DNA of 64,000 bases from Agrypnia vestita (taxonomy: Eukaryota > Arthropoda > Insecta > Trichoptera > Phryganeidae). Below the pieces are notes generated by a model. The model did no database searches. It was not told the DNA's origin and saw only the letters and a list, made by a program, of their open reading frames with translations. Position 1 is the first letter of the stretch, and every line of letters begins with the position of its first letter. Of the stretch, positions 52,394-63,990 are shown piece by piece. The position numbers were made by a program, and so were the translations under genes. The stretch spans positions 1-64,000 of the forward strand of contig JADDOH010014958.1 in NCBI GenBank assembly GCA_016648135.1, given 5' to 3'.

Positions 52394-54390
52394 CCGTTAT
52401 GTTACTACCCGGAATTTTTCACACTAGTTACTACCTAGGGTACCTGGGTTCTCTACCTGGATGGACGTTCCCCACGCATTCTTTTGTTTTGTATATCGCA
52501 AGTTAATATTGAGATAATGATCAAATAGCTTCCTTGAAGGTTACTGCTTCTCATAACGATATCTGTAACCCTTTATACCTGATTTTTGTCAGTTTGCTTG
52601 ACATTGACTAGCATATTTTGACCGAATTTTTATTTATATCTTCAATTTTAGCCTTAATCCTTCTAATCTTACTAAAGTGGGGACATGTCTTATGTGAAAT
52701 TTATTTATTATATATTTATAACAGTTATAATTTCTTATGTTATATATTATTTACAGTTAAAATTTATTATATGTTTACTACATTTAAGTTTTCATCATCT
52801 CAACTTTTTTCAAATTCACTAAAACTTAAGAAATTTGAACAATGGTAATATGTGAGATAATCTTAATGTTTTCTTATTAATATTTTCACGTTCAATGAAA
52901 TCAAAGATATAAATTAATTATATTAAATTTTTTTGTTGATAGAGCGCTTCTGAAAAAAGATTGTTAACTCCAATTACTGTGTAACGATATAGTCTTAGAT
53001 ACAGAAGATTTTTTGAATAGCAAGAACGTATTTTAGAATGCACTGATCAAAATGAATATTCAAATACAGAAGGTAACGATGAAGAATTAGTAGAAAATAT
53101 GAACAATATTGCATCACGCGAAAAATAAGATAGGATAATATTGAACCACCGACATCTGCTCAAACTCATTTACACGGATCAAGAAAAGCATTATCTATTA
53201 GTATTACATTCAGATGTGTTTTTATACCAGAAATTGTTGATACTATTGTCCATCACACCGATAAAGAGGCCAGGAAAATATATATTGAGTCAACGAACAT
53301 GATCGTACTAATAAACTACATTGGAAGGATTTGACTTCATCCGAGTTAAATGCATTCATGGGTAATTCTGATAGCATATGGTGCCGATTACCTAAATACA
53401 GATTATATTTTTGATTTGTTCAAATGTAATTTATACCCAGTATCGAGCGTCGAATTTCCTCGCTTCGATGATGCTAATATGAGGAAATACCGATTGAATG
53501 AAGGCAGAACTGCATCGATACGTGAAATATGTATGGTTGATACTGAATTCCAAAATTTTCAGCATGTATAGATCTACAACCCAAATGTTACAATCAATGA
53601 GCAATCATTTCCTCTAGCGGATGTATACAATTTATGCAATACATTCAGTCTAAACTCGCCAAATAAGGGATTAAAGTATGATGGATATGTGATGCAGAAA
53701 ATTATTATCCTCTTACTGACTAAATATACACCTAAAAATTAACATCTGGACGAGAATCTCACCAACGTGAAAGAATTGACCGCTCAAAGGCTGTGGACGT
53801 AATATTACTTTCGATATTTTTTCATGACTTCCCAAAGTCATGGAAAATGTTCAATGTAATATGCCAAAGCACAACATATTATTATAAAAATTTTATCTTG
53901 GAATATAGCAACCTTTGGTACATTGAGACGAAGTCAATAGTATATTCCGGCGAAAGCAAAGGATTATTATTTGAATCCAATGATAATGTAAAAAATTGTT
54001 CTTGTGTGCCAAAAAACTGAAAAAATTTATACTTTTATCATCGGTGCATCATGGTGAGGTAACGTTGGGACTCAAAAACAAACCGAACATGATTAATTTT
54101 TAAAATTAAACGAAATCTGATGGTAAAATTTATGTCTATCACTGAATGAGAATATCGATACCGAATGGGTACCCGAGTACCCTGGGTAGTAATCAGAGGA
54201 CTAGACAAGTTTAAGGTCATATAAAATACCTTTGTAAAAGTAAAATTACATCAAAAAATACATAAATCCCTTTTAAATACCTCAAATAATGGGGATCTGG
54301 GCGGACAAAAGCATCAAGGGCTTATGAATAAAATTATTTTAACTTGAAGTCGGAAATGGATACCCGGGTGCCCGGGTAGTAACATAAGGG
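52394..54390 (+). mobile_element. piggyBac-family DNA transposon, degenerate, with intact ends
   Basis: Ends CCGTTATGTTACTACCCGG (left) and CCGGGTAGTAACATAAGGG (right) are inverted repeats with one change. TTAA flanks both sides (52390-52393 and 54391-54394), the target duplication specific to piggyBac and a few relatives. A second, subterminal inverted pair lies inside: TTACTACCTAGGGTACCTGG and GTACCCTGGGTAGTAAT. The interior encodes a broken piggyBac-like transposase. About 2.0 kb. Confidence 0.88.
53130..54020 (+). pseudogene. piggyBac-like transposase pseudogene
   Basis: Pieces in several frames follow the order of a piggyBac transposase: HTDKEARKIYIEST, then LITYI-like frame breaks, ADYLNTDYIFDLFKCNLYPV, EFPRFDDANMRKYRLNEGRT, ASIREICMV (the F-x-R-F-D-D ... 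R-x-x-I-R-E block before the catalytic core), then YNPNVTINEQSFPLADVY. In the family the last block is D-E-Q-x and its Asp is the first catalytic residue; here it reads N-E-Q. Then NKGLKYDGYVMQKIIILL, and DVILLSIFFHDFPKSWKMF. Several stops and shifts, plus a missing C-terminal cysteine-rich domain, make it inactive. It could have been moved by a functional relative, since the ends are good. Confidence 0.75.
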
Positions 54391-54394
54391 TTAA

Positions 54395-55500
54395 TTGCGA
54401 TAAAATACGTTATACGACATTAAAATACATAAAAATTTCTTACGAGCGACCTTTAGTCCATATTTTTGGACATTACTGCTTCAACGGATCTCTTGTGGAG
54501 TATTTTAGACTTAATTCTATTACATTTGTAATCAAAGACAATTAAAAATAATTTTTATAATAATTTACAATAAATTTTTGAAATAATAACCAGGGATTAG
54601 TGAACATGACGTAATTTAGTGTACAGCAGCATAGAACAGATTCAACATCTCAAATGGCACAAAAAAATTATACAAAGTATAATTAAAACTACGCTCCATT
54701 ACTCAACATCTCCAGTCTCTGCGAAGGGTAGTAAAAATAATAAATTGGCCTCTTTAAACTCAGAGAATTAGTAGTGACGTGTATTCCGAAAGCAGGGTTA
54801 TGCAGAAGTTACTTCACATTGATTGGCATTTGTCGAGCTTAGCATGACAAGCATCTCAAGAAATAAAAATAAAGGAAAGTTTAATAAAATTTAAAAAAGA
54901 TTTTAATATAGAATATGTCTTTTTAGCGAGTCCCTAGGAATAATTTGTCACTAAAATTGCTTTAGAAAATTTTATAACATTTTTAAATAACTTACTTTTG
55001 TCTGTTTCTCAGATAGGATAGGACATCTGTCGGTTTTTATTATTTTGAAAATGACGTTTGAGTTCTGAGGTTAATTAATAGTATTCGTAAAAGAAACATG
55101 TATTCAACGTACCGACGGGATACTATGTAATATTGATAGATACTCGAAAAGCATACTCTCTAAGTATGTTAATAATATTAATATTGAAATTTTACAAAAT
55201 AAAAAAATAAATATTTTAAATTGTTGTTAAATGTATATTTTCGTACACGTTTTGACAGTATTGTGGGAAGCGTCCTTAATCGTAGAAGATCGAGGTTTGG
55301 TTCGCCACCAGAGAGATTTTAATTTATTTATTTTAATTATATTTTAAGTTAAATATAATTTAAAATACATTCCAGTTAGAATCCTGTTTTAAAATCATTT
55401 GTTAATTAATTTTAAAAATAAAATAAAAATCGTTTACATACTTCAAATTATATATTTGCAGCGAATATTTATTTAATCGAGATCTAGTTATTTTTTTAAA
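54395..55500. other. AT-rich intron DNA
   Basis: No recognisable element; short frames only. Confidence 0.45.
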
Positions 55501-55503
55501 TAC

Positions 55504-55930
55504 TGTAACGAGGCTAGAAGGAGTCGCGCACTTCTGTTAAGTGACAGTTGTTTGAAGTTGGCACAATAATACCGAAGGATCTGGAAACACCTACGACTTT
55601 CGAGAGACGTCTCCAAAGTTCCAAAAACATCTAGAAATTACGAGAACTTACGAGAAAACACTAAAGTTTCGAAGGTTCGAAAAATTCAACGTGATCGGGT
55701 ATAAATAAACGGATCCAGGCCGCGAAGGGCCATTGTCATTTTGACGTTTCCAGTGGAGCGGCTCTGGTGGTGAAAACAGTGCTACCATCAGGCGTACGAA
55801 CTAAGCGACAGATAATTAAGTGAAGTACTTACTCGTGTGCGATATTTGAGCGAGTATTCTGAAACTTTTAACTGCATATCTGTCTTATGTGATTTTTTTA
55901 TTTCATATTTTGTAAAAATCCATAAGGGCG
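55504..55930 (+). mobile_element. Solo LTR just upstream of exon 3
   Basis: Starts TGTAACGAGGCTAGAAGG. AGTGACAGTTGTTTGAAGTT and the following U3 match, in reverse, the LTR ending at 61962. GGGTATAAATAAACGG is a TATA box near 55700, followed by a GC-rich leader. The 3' boundary is unclear. No internal region follows; exon 3 begins about 100 bp later. Confidence 0.6.
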
Positions 55931-56025
55931 TTAAATAAATTAATAAATAAATAATGAATATGCTCATTTAAATGATATCCGGTATGTTTTTACGCTTTGG
56001 AGTAACCCCGTTGTTTTGTTCGCAG

Positions 56026-56200
56026 GCGTCCACTTCGATACGTCATCAGCTTCCCTCGTGAACGAAATCACCACGGCCATCAAGGTATACGCATACGGGG
56101 TGGAGGAGTACGTGGCAGATCCGAGGAACTCCAACAGGCCCTTGGGAACTCAACTCTCATGCGAAGGGCCGGGGGATGCGCGCTGGCCAGCCGGGGACAG
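56026..56200 (+). CDS. Nmdar2: NMDA receptor GluN2-like, amino-terminal domain exon (visible exon 3)
   Basis: 175-bp exon between TTGTTCGCAG and GTTTGTAC. It enters in phase 1 (G from exon 2 plus GC gives Gly) and leaves in phase 2. It reads [39 protein letters not shown] and [19 protein letters not shown]. In NMDA receptors this follows the second-lobe strand: a helix ([20 protein letters not shown]) and a cysteine-containing loop, where the C in LSCEG may be one of the conserved disulfide cysteines. The GTTTGT donor is less than ideal but in the expected place. The gene continues beyond; I see no further exon of it up to 64000, so the next intron is at least 7.8 kb. Confidence 0.88.
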
Positions 56201-56309
56201 GTTTGTACTTGAATTAACGATCTGAAGTAATTACGTAATCGTGACGTAATTTAGTTTAATAATGAAGTTTTACGTAGAACAAACACAGACAGTTACTAAA
56301 CACAGTAAA

Positions 56310-57055
56310 GTTCCGTAAAATTTCATACTTTGGTCGTATAATGAGAGAGGAAAAGTTCTATGAACAGTACCACGATTCTTCATTAAAATACCGGAGCATG
56401 TGAAGAATATCACCTAATCTGCAAGAAGAGGAAGGAAAATAAGGAAATTCCTATTAAATAACTTGACACTGGAAATCTAGACAAGTCACTTGCCTCATAG
56501 CATTAGCTTGAGCAATTGCCTCAGGCATTGAAAAGCCTTTTTATTTCTACTTTGAGCTGTTCCATGATTTTTTTATGCTTCTTGATCCCATTGATTCATA
56601 TTGATGTTCAATTTTTTTTATTATCTCGATTGGTTACCTAGTCTCATTACTAAGTTTATATTTATTTATTATTTATTTTGTTATTTTCATATGATATTAT
56701 TATATTTTACTTTTTTACATTTTTATATATCATCTGATACCTATTCTCACTATTAAGTATACTTTAAAGTCTTGTTTTTTTCGTATAATATCATTATTTT
56801 CTATATTTATTTTATCCCTTATAAACTGTAACTATAACTATGTATGCTTATGCAAGAAAATGAAAAAGAAACGTGCTGACAAGCTGTATAAGGCTTGGCA
56901 CTACCTGTAATAATAGAAATATGTATAAATTTAAATAAATAAAAAAATAAAATAAAAAAATACTCCTTGAGAGCTGTTCCACACTGCCCTGGACAGGGAA
57001 ACCAGGTGATCGCCGACGTCGGAGGGACTCGATATGGCACATGAAAAAGAAGAAT
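56310..57055 (+). pseudogene. LINE fragments, family L2-like
   Basis: ISYFGRIMREEKFYEQ and CKRRGRKIRKFLLNNLTLEI (56316-56480) parallel the R-x-x-K-Y-E ... S-W-L-x-N-L-R region. 56955-57055 reads YSLRAVPHCPGQGNQVIADV, then GGTRYGT and stop with AAAAAGAAGAA, comparable to VIVNVGGT at 27.93 kb. Between them is AT-rich DNA. The two could be separate insertions. Confidence 0.5.
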
Positions 57056-57849
57056 TTAGTGCTCTAATTAATCATTCTGCTATTCTTTTCCTCATTATCA
57101 GCACTCGGAGATCAGTTATTCTTCTACAAAAGCCCTAGGATAATTTATCCTGTTTTGCTGGAGTCATTCAATTGATTTTTGATGTTTCGATAATGTAATC
57201 ATCTGTTATTTTCGTTAAGTAACCCCATCACCTAATCCTGTTTTCTGTCATCTTTTCTATGATTAGTGCCATTTTGGAACATCCTCGAAGTTCTCATTCC
57301 GAATTCCGGAAGGTTGATAGCTCTGGAGGCTAAATATTTAAATCCATTAATTCACGGTACAGAATTATTTTCTATGCGTATTTCTTGAGATCAATTAGCA
57401 AATAGTATATTCGGCTTCATAATAAATTTTTATTATTAATAATAATGCGGGACTTATCTCATCGAGGTTTCCGGAATCAATTATTAGTAAAATCACAATT
57501 AATATGATTTACTCAATCCTATATGTTTTGTGACATGTTTGTGTTTTTGTGATTTATATTTATATATATTTTGTTAGAAATCTACCTGTTGATTATAATG
57601 TACTACGAAACATCTTGTGTATTTATAAAATAATGATAAAAAAACGATTCCATTGTCTGTACAGTAAAAATAACATTCAAAAAATGAGAATGTTGTCACT
57701 GATCATGTCCGCAGTGGCTACGGTTGGCCGCGATGTGACACGAAATGGACAATTAATGATACTGAAAAACTTTTAACTAAATAATAGTAAATCAATTCAA
57801 AGTATCATAAAAAATGATAAAAATAAAAAAATAGTATATTAATATATCA
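57056..57849. other. Intron 3 DNA, no element recognised
   Basis: AT-rich; no supported frame. Confidence 0.45.
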
Positions 57850-58240
57850 TAAATCAAGATATATTATAAATGTTTCACCGAGACGAAATAATATTTTTGT
57901 ATTGGAAAGTAGTTATGGAAGTCTTTTGATGTTCATAGGGTTTATGACTTATCGTACGGCTGGCTAAAGTGATCACTTTACACATTGTAACGTTCACTTT
58001 TTCACCATTTCACTCATCATTTCACCATTTCAAAAAATTTGTCTACTTTGTAAATTTCAATAAATATAGATACATCATTAGTGACATCTGTATTTGATTA
58101 ACGGAATGAAAAAGCTTTGGACGCCGGTGGCGCTATTTTAATTAAAACAAACATGTGAAATTGTTTGTAAAACTTAAATATATGTATATACAACTTCCAA
58201 AAATTTGATTAATGTGGTATTTTATCATGGGAGGAGGTTT
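57850..58240 (+). repeat. Repeat family E, longest copy
   Basis: TATTATAAATGTTTCACCGA, GGTTTATGACTTATCGTACG, CTGGCTAAAGTGATCACTTT, ACACATTGTAACGTTCACTT, later ATCATTAGTGACATCTGT and ATACAACTTCCAAAAA. The downstream half matches 27130-27360. No coding capacity. Confidence 0.6.
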
Positions 58241-58984
58241 CGTCTGTATTTCGTCTCGTCCGACCGGGATAAAATCCAGTACCATGCTCGTTGAAAAATT
58301 TGCACAAACTCAAAATATTTTGAATAATATATCAATTATAGGCCAAAAAACTTACCCAATAGATATTACAGGGATAAGAAATAAGATTACTTTCTGTCAG
58401 TAAAAATTTACAATAGTTTAATGAAGTATTCAATGATATAAACAGAAAATGCTGATGCGTATAAATATCTTAAACTTACGAATTTATCAAATATTGAAAA
58501 ACAATATATTCTGGCTCACTTGTTCCAGAAGAGATTGATGTTTTTTTATATTTACTGTCAAAAAACGAAGGGTCTAAAGAGAAAAATTGGTTTCATATAA
58601 AACAACCCCGGACAGAGTCTCTCGGCGATCAATTCGCCGATCACTATCATCTCTCTACTGGGCCTTCGAAAAATTCCGCTCTGACGCACGGATTGCTTTT
58701 AATATATGGGGGTTGAATTCAGTGGGAGTGTCCCAAAAAAAGTTTGTCCCTTGCTTTGGATATTTCATTATTTTATCTTTTTGACGAAGACAAAGACAGG
58801 TGACTGGTTAAATATATACAAAGATATAAAATTTGTCAGTCATAGTATAGAAGCCTTAGACAAGCATAACAAACTATTTTTCTGAATTAACAGATATGTA
58901 TATTTGTACACGGACGTACTTTTTTTAGCATTATTATTATTATTATTAATACGAGGTGATTAAAATGAGCAAAATCACCGCTCA
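58241..58984. other. Intron DNA, no element recognised
   Basis: Includes (TTA)n near 58930. Confidence 0.4.
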
Positions 58985-59690
58985 ACACAACGAGCAAGTA
59001 AATAAAATAAAATCATAACCGAGTGCGGCCGCCGAATCATGCGAGCCCGGACGGCCTCCCCCCTCCACAAATAGGCCGCGCGGAGTACGGCCCAAGCTGG
59101 CACCTGATTGGCCAGCGCCCGGCCGCCTCGTCGTCGACGGCGCGCAACGAGAATAAAAGGCGGCGCATTTCACCCGTACAGCCAGTTCGCCGCTCCTCCG
59201 GTAAGGCGCAGCATCGGGCTGAGGAGTCGATCCCGGACAGGTATTCGGCGACCCCCTGCTAGATAGGTACCGGCGGACTCCTCGCACTTGTGCGGAGAAA
59301 TAAGACTGAGCCAGTCTTGTATTTTGGGAACCGGCTATTACCAACGGCCGTTCCACTCCCTTGGCCTGCGCCGTGTGGGTATTTAGCCTAGATCAGCAAG
59401 GTGCGTTTCGTCACTCCGATAGTCCATACCCTCTGCTATACTTTGCCTTTGTACTCGGTCACTGGCCCGGCTTACATTGTCGCCTGTTTGCCTTGCTCAG
59501 CGATCTTACCTCAACCTCTGTATCGAGGGCGACGGCCTGCCGTGCTCGATGTCAGCTTCTGTGGTAACTCATTACACGGGTGTCTGTATGTGTCTCGAGC
59601 CACCACAGCAGTGCTTTGTTTTAACATTGATTTTGAGTTTGCTTAATAATCAAACAATTTCATCGTATTTTGTCTGGTATCAAAGCCAAC
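58985..59690 (+). mobile_element. GC-rich segment, candidate LTR with primer-binding site
   Basis: GC-rich block with GAGAATAAAAGGCGGCG (TATA-like) and a following leader. At 59675 lies TGGTATCAAAGCC, close to the initiator-Met tRNA primer site TGGTATCAGAGC used by Copia-type elements. No gag/pol frame follows. Alternatives are a different LTR family or a genuine GC-rich promoter region. Confidence 0.4.
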
Positions 59691-60884
59691 GCAAAAATTA
59701 ATTTAAATCTCCCCTCTTGGAGCAGGTACTTATTTTGAAAGTCATTGGCTTCTCTCTATCGCGTCGTGCGGTAAGTACCCCTTGCCGAGCTGACGTATAT
59801 TGATGCTCGCGCCCTGGAGTAGAGTAAAACTAATAATGAACAGCAACTCTAAATTATGTAACTATAACAGTTTTCGCTGGTTAATTTACAGTAAACCACA
59901 GCTGCCTTGAGAAATTTCATTTAAATTAGGAAATTCACTTCGAAAAATTCCAACGAAGCTACTAAAAACTTGTCAAAAAATAATTAAATATTTAATATTT
60001 GTGTGCTTTTTAAACTGATAAATTATATATGCTGAGCAGGTGGCAGAATAAGCTGGCGATACGTACTGGTCACGTGTCGTGGCTGCGGTAGGAATTAATG
60101 AAAACGCTGGAATTCAATACAAGATTTATTAATTACAGGTTAATTAATTAATCAAAGGTACAAAGTCGCTTAAAACTATTCATCTTAAGGCTATTATTTG
60201 AAATAAACTATTTCGTAAATTTATCAATCGTAATTAGACTCTTGTAACGCCAACATAATTTATTCTCCGATCTCCGATAATCATGTACCTTTGCTTGACA
60301 GATAAGGTACTTGCTGCAAAGAGCGCTCAGAGATGGCGCCAGTTTCGCTCGCAACTAGCACATGAAAGGTGGCTAGTTCCAATGTTCCCTCTAAGGTGTG
60401 CAGATATGCGGCCGCTCACCCATATTTTTTGTCCGCACACATGTTCCCAACCCCCACATACAGAAATTAATATGAAAAATCATATATTACCTTACAATAC
60501 ACTAAGCTTTACCTTAATAGACCGAACAATGACCAGAAATTTATTAATAATTGGCCTCTTGGATTCTAGTGGGATGAACTATTAAAATCGGCTAAGAATA
60601 TTTGTGTACATTTCTTATTAACAACATTTACTGCTCAGATGAGTTTATAATCCGCACACATCATATAAATATTAAAGGGAATGTTGCTCGCTACCCCAAG
60701 AATTCCGCCCAGCGCTACTAAGACATGGCGCCACTTTTGTTGGAAAAATATCCATGGAACGTGACCGAAATTATTTAAGTAGTGCAGAATGCAAATCCTT
60801 TGGTATGTTTTGCGCTGTTGTGAACACAGTACCTACACAGATATTGCGTTAAGATCTCAAACGATCTTAAGTCCAAGCCTTTGG
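59691..60884. other. Intron DNA, mostly unrecognised
   Basis: GATGGCGCCAGTTTCGC near 60333 and CATGGCGCCACTTTTG near 60724 hint at one small repeat in two copies. No gene. Confidence 0.35.
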
Positions 60885-61184
60885 CACAGTAAAGTAAAGC
60901 ATACAGTATGTTGTCTCGGCAGTGTCCTTGAAATAAATACCTACAGCCGCTTGGTACTTAAACTTGGTTAAACATGCACCAGGGCTGCTCATTGACTGAC
61001 TCTTTAGGGTTTGGGGTGCCATAAATTGACGTAAATGTATGCGCGGGACCGTCTCACACTGCTTGCGTCCGTACGTTACTGCAGCACTGCGGCGCCCGCG
61101 CAGACCGAAGTATACCCAGATTTCGAAGGGCGTTGTTTCGGCTGTTTGTATGAAGATGTAATACTGTTTGTTTATTATACTGTG
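60885..61184. mobile_element. MITE with 7-bp target duplication (family M7, short copy 3)
   Basis: Starts CACAGTAAAGTAAAGC and ends GTTTATTATACTGTG, with a perfect 7-bp duplication CCTTTGG at 60878-60884 and 61185-61191. The right part (GGCTGTTTGTATGAAGATGT, AATACTGTT) is homologous to the right end of the 30-kb and 47-kb copies. 300 bp. Confidence 0.8.
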
Positions 61185-61198
61185 CCTTTGGCCTTCGC

Positions 61199-61267
61199 TA
61201 GTTGGCTTATACAATGTAATTAACAGAAGATCCTAGCTGGCTTATACAATGTAAGTAACAGAAGATG
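61199..61267. repeat. 35-bp tandem duplication
   Basis: TAGTTGGCTTATACAATGTA and TAGCTGGCTTATACAATGTA, each continuing A(A/G)TTAACAGAAGAT or close to it. Two units. Confidence 0.8.
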
Positions 61268-61389
61268 TAGTCTGGAGACCCACTAGAAGACTCTGTAATT
61301 ACTCCAGTAGCGGCGAGAGGACAACAGCCCGCGGAGGACTTGATCTGGGATTTGGGGACCTAGCAGCAGAATCCGGAGTTGGTACCACC

Positions 61390-61962
61390 AGGCGCTGCTC
61401 TAGGCGCTTACCTAGCTCGACTTCGAGGGTTGCTCGTTATTTGTACCCACGCCCCTGAGGACGTGTACTCAATAAGACGAGCGGATAGAACGCCGTCCGT
61501 ACGCCACGATATACTCTTTATAATCGCTTTGACACTTTATTCACTATTCACTAGAATATTCCATCCAATTTTCGCACGTATTATTTCGCTTTGGTTTATT
61601 TCTCTACGTAAGAACTTTCCAGATTATTCGCTGTCGAATTGCCGCTCGCTTGGCTACCTTGGCCTTCGCAACTCGTGGCTGCGTATGCTTCCGTGCCGCT
61701 GTCAAGCGCGCCCAAAAACAGTAACAACGTTACTCCGTGTGCGGTCCTATTTATATTGGCTAACGCTGATATCGAAACCTTCAGACGTTTCCAGTGTCTA
61801 CAAGAACTTTCCCGTGGCTCCCAGGATTTTTTAGATGTTTCTCGATGCTTCCCGTAAGCCGTAGATTACGCTAGGGCGTTTTGGAATCTTCGCTAGTGTT
61901 GTGATCATTTCAAACAACTGTCACTTGACATGAGTGTGTGATTATTTTTAGCCTCGTTAAAA
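61390..61962 (-). mobile_element. LTR on the minus strand
   Basis: Minus strand start TTAACGAGGCTAAAAATAAT and AGTGACAGTTGTTTGAAA match the LTR at 55504. TATA box CAATATAAATAGGACCGC; GTGAATAAAGTG poly(A) signal. It may continue into a leader at 61270-61390. No coding region is found. Confidence 0.55.
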
Positions 61963-63544
61963 TACATAAATATGCACTTCATCGATGGTAAAACTTTATT
62001 GATTTGGAAAACTGTGTAATATTACTGCGGCAAATGGATTAATGCATTCTATGACAGCTACAAAATGTACAATCGCGCTTAGTCCCAAAATCATCTAGTA
62101 TACTCCGGAACATTCCCGATTAATCTAGCATTGCCCAGGAGAATCTGGAAAGCAGGACCAAGGTTGTTTGCTTGCAATATTGTTTGCTTCCGTTCCTTAT
62201 AGATGTCGCTAGATGCTCAACGTTTTACTGAACACTCAGCTGCCTGCTATGTCTTATATACTAGCGATCGAACGGGGCCCGCACACTTGCATATTTCGAA
62301 TACTCTAGAAAATACATCATCGATATTGATCCTTTCGGGGCATTTAAGAATGTAGACAGATAATTCGGTATTCTACACTGTTCTGGATCATTCACAACTA
62401 TGCAGGAGGATTCTGGAATTTTAGATGCAATAATTTTGCCGCGAGAATATCTAGAACCAGTGTTTAGATAGTTTGTCATATCGCGGGCTGATAAATAAAT
62501 ATTTAATATTTAAAAAAATGAGGGTAAACAACACTGTTTTATTCCACTATATTTATTTTGAATTGTTAGAACGTTTTCGGGATTTCTCCCATTGTCAATA
62601 ACAACACGTTTACAACTAAATTAAAAATAATTCGAGACAGAATTTATAGGGATTGGGTGGGTGTAATGGTGGTGGGGGTAGGGGGCGGGGTTAGAATGGA
62701 TAGGAGTGGAGAGGTTATCGGTGGTTATGGAGAGGTTATGGGTTTAAATATTAAAAATGAATTTCCACAATGTTACAAACAAAAAACTTGAATAAATATT
62801 TATTGTTTCATCACCGGTCAAGTAATAATTTCAATTATAAACATAATTCATAACTTAAGTGAACAAAATATGTATTTTTTTGTATATTCCAGTTTTGTAT
62901 TGTAAAATATTTTATATCCGTCCAAGAGACTTACGAAAGACAGCTATTTAAAACCAATCTATAAGTAAACAATCCAATCGCTTTAAGAGCTTTAAATCGA
63001 TTGGAATAAGTAATAGGCGTGTACTTGAATAATGAAGCGGTGCCAGTTTAGTGACGGTTTTAAAAGGTGTACCCAAGAATTACAGATTGCGTACAAACAA
63101 GTCGTCTTTCTCCTCTACAGTGAAGGAAAATAGATATTAATGTCAAAGCGATGTTAAAGCGATTCACACATTTATGTGTTAGAAAAATCATAGATATTTT
63201 CTCAATTATTTTCAAACAAGATAATTTAATAAAATTAAATAAAAATATATATTTTTTTTAAATACATATATTTTTCAAAAAATATTTAAAATATCGTTTA
63301 CCATTAAATTCAACTACAACGAATGGTAAAGAAGCAAGAAAAAAGAAAAGCTATATATATTTTTTCTTAATTTTCAAAGGAACCAAACACTTGGTGGTGA
63401 TACATTATAATTAAATAAATAAATTTATTATTTTAGAATTTCCCAAAATCAAACAGATAGCACTTAATAATGGTTATGAAGCTAGCTTAGTAGATAATAT
63501 TTTAAACAGAAAAATGCAACAATTAGCCAATTAATAATAAATTT
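61963..63544. other. Intron DNA with LTR-like and Penelope-like scraps
   Basis: 62100-62480 has LTR-like composition on the minus strand (TATATAAGACATAGCAGG). 62640-62745 is very G-rich. 63100-63540 is AT-rich. Confidence 0.35.
62565..62605 (-). ncRNA. Decayed hammerhead-like motif
   Basis: Minus strand: TTGACAA, T, GGG-AGAAAT-CCC, GAA, AACGTTC. The layout is as in the other families, but the core is changed at two positions. Confidence 0.35.
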
Positions 63545-63589
63545 TTGTTTCACAGTAGTGAAGTAGTTAAGCACCAATATTTCCAATGG

Positions 63590-63990
63590 CGGCGTATTTT
63601 ATTTATTAATTCTACTTTTTCCACTTCTAGCGTCAAAAATCTCCTACCAGACATCAGACCCGCGTTTTATACGAATAATAATATAGGTAAATTTTTAGTC
63701 AATTGTAAAGATAAGGAGGATAAATTTAGCCATTCTGGTGTTTATTCATTAAAATATAACGATTGCCCGCGTTTTATATAGGGAAGATATCGCGTAATGT
63801 AAAAATTAGAGTAAAAGAGCACTTGCGTTGTTTAAAAAGTAGTGGGCTCTCAGAATTTGTAAGCCATTTAATTGAAGAAGACCACACGTTCAATAATAGC
63901 ACAGGAGTTAGTATTATCCATAAAAACGGAATAGGTAAAAGACTAGATAATTTAGAGGCATAAGAGATAAGAAAAGCCATTAATTTAAAT
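63590..63990 (+). pseudogene. Penelope-like element: end of ORF with GIY-YIG nuclease
   Basis: Upstream frame: SVKNLLPDIRPAFYTNNNIG, KFLVNCKDKEDKFSHSGVYS, LKYNDCPRF. After a frameshift: PAFYIGKISRNVKIRVKEHL, RCLKSSGLSEFVSHLIEEDH, IIHKNGIGKRLDNLEA. This is the GIY-YIG domain (G-V-Y ... Y-I-G) with R-x-K-E-H following, the nuclease fused to Penelope reverse transcriptases. The RT should lie upstream but is not readable. The shift lies within CCCGCGTTTTAT near 63770. The element may continue past the window end (the frame after TAA reads on as EIRKAINLNHK). It belongs to a different subfamily from the 17.7-kb copy. Confidence 0.8.

Larger units (their letters stand above)
3854..56025 (+). other. 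Giant intron 2 of the NMDA receptor gene (about 52.2 kb)
   Basis: Donor CTCG|GTGAGT at 3854 and acceptor TTGTTCGCAG|GCGTC at 56025. The phases match (1 to 1) and the join restores Gly-Val-His-Phe-Asp-Thr after PVGML, so I see no need for an intervening exon. The intron is mostly transposon fragments, listed separately. One RING-finger ORF (40367-40822) is the only other clear coding sequence. Confidence 0.8.
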
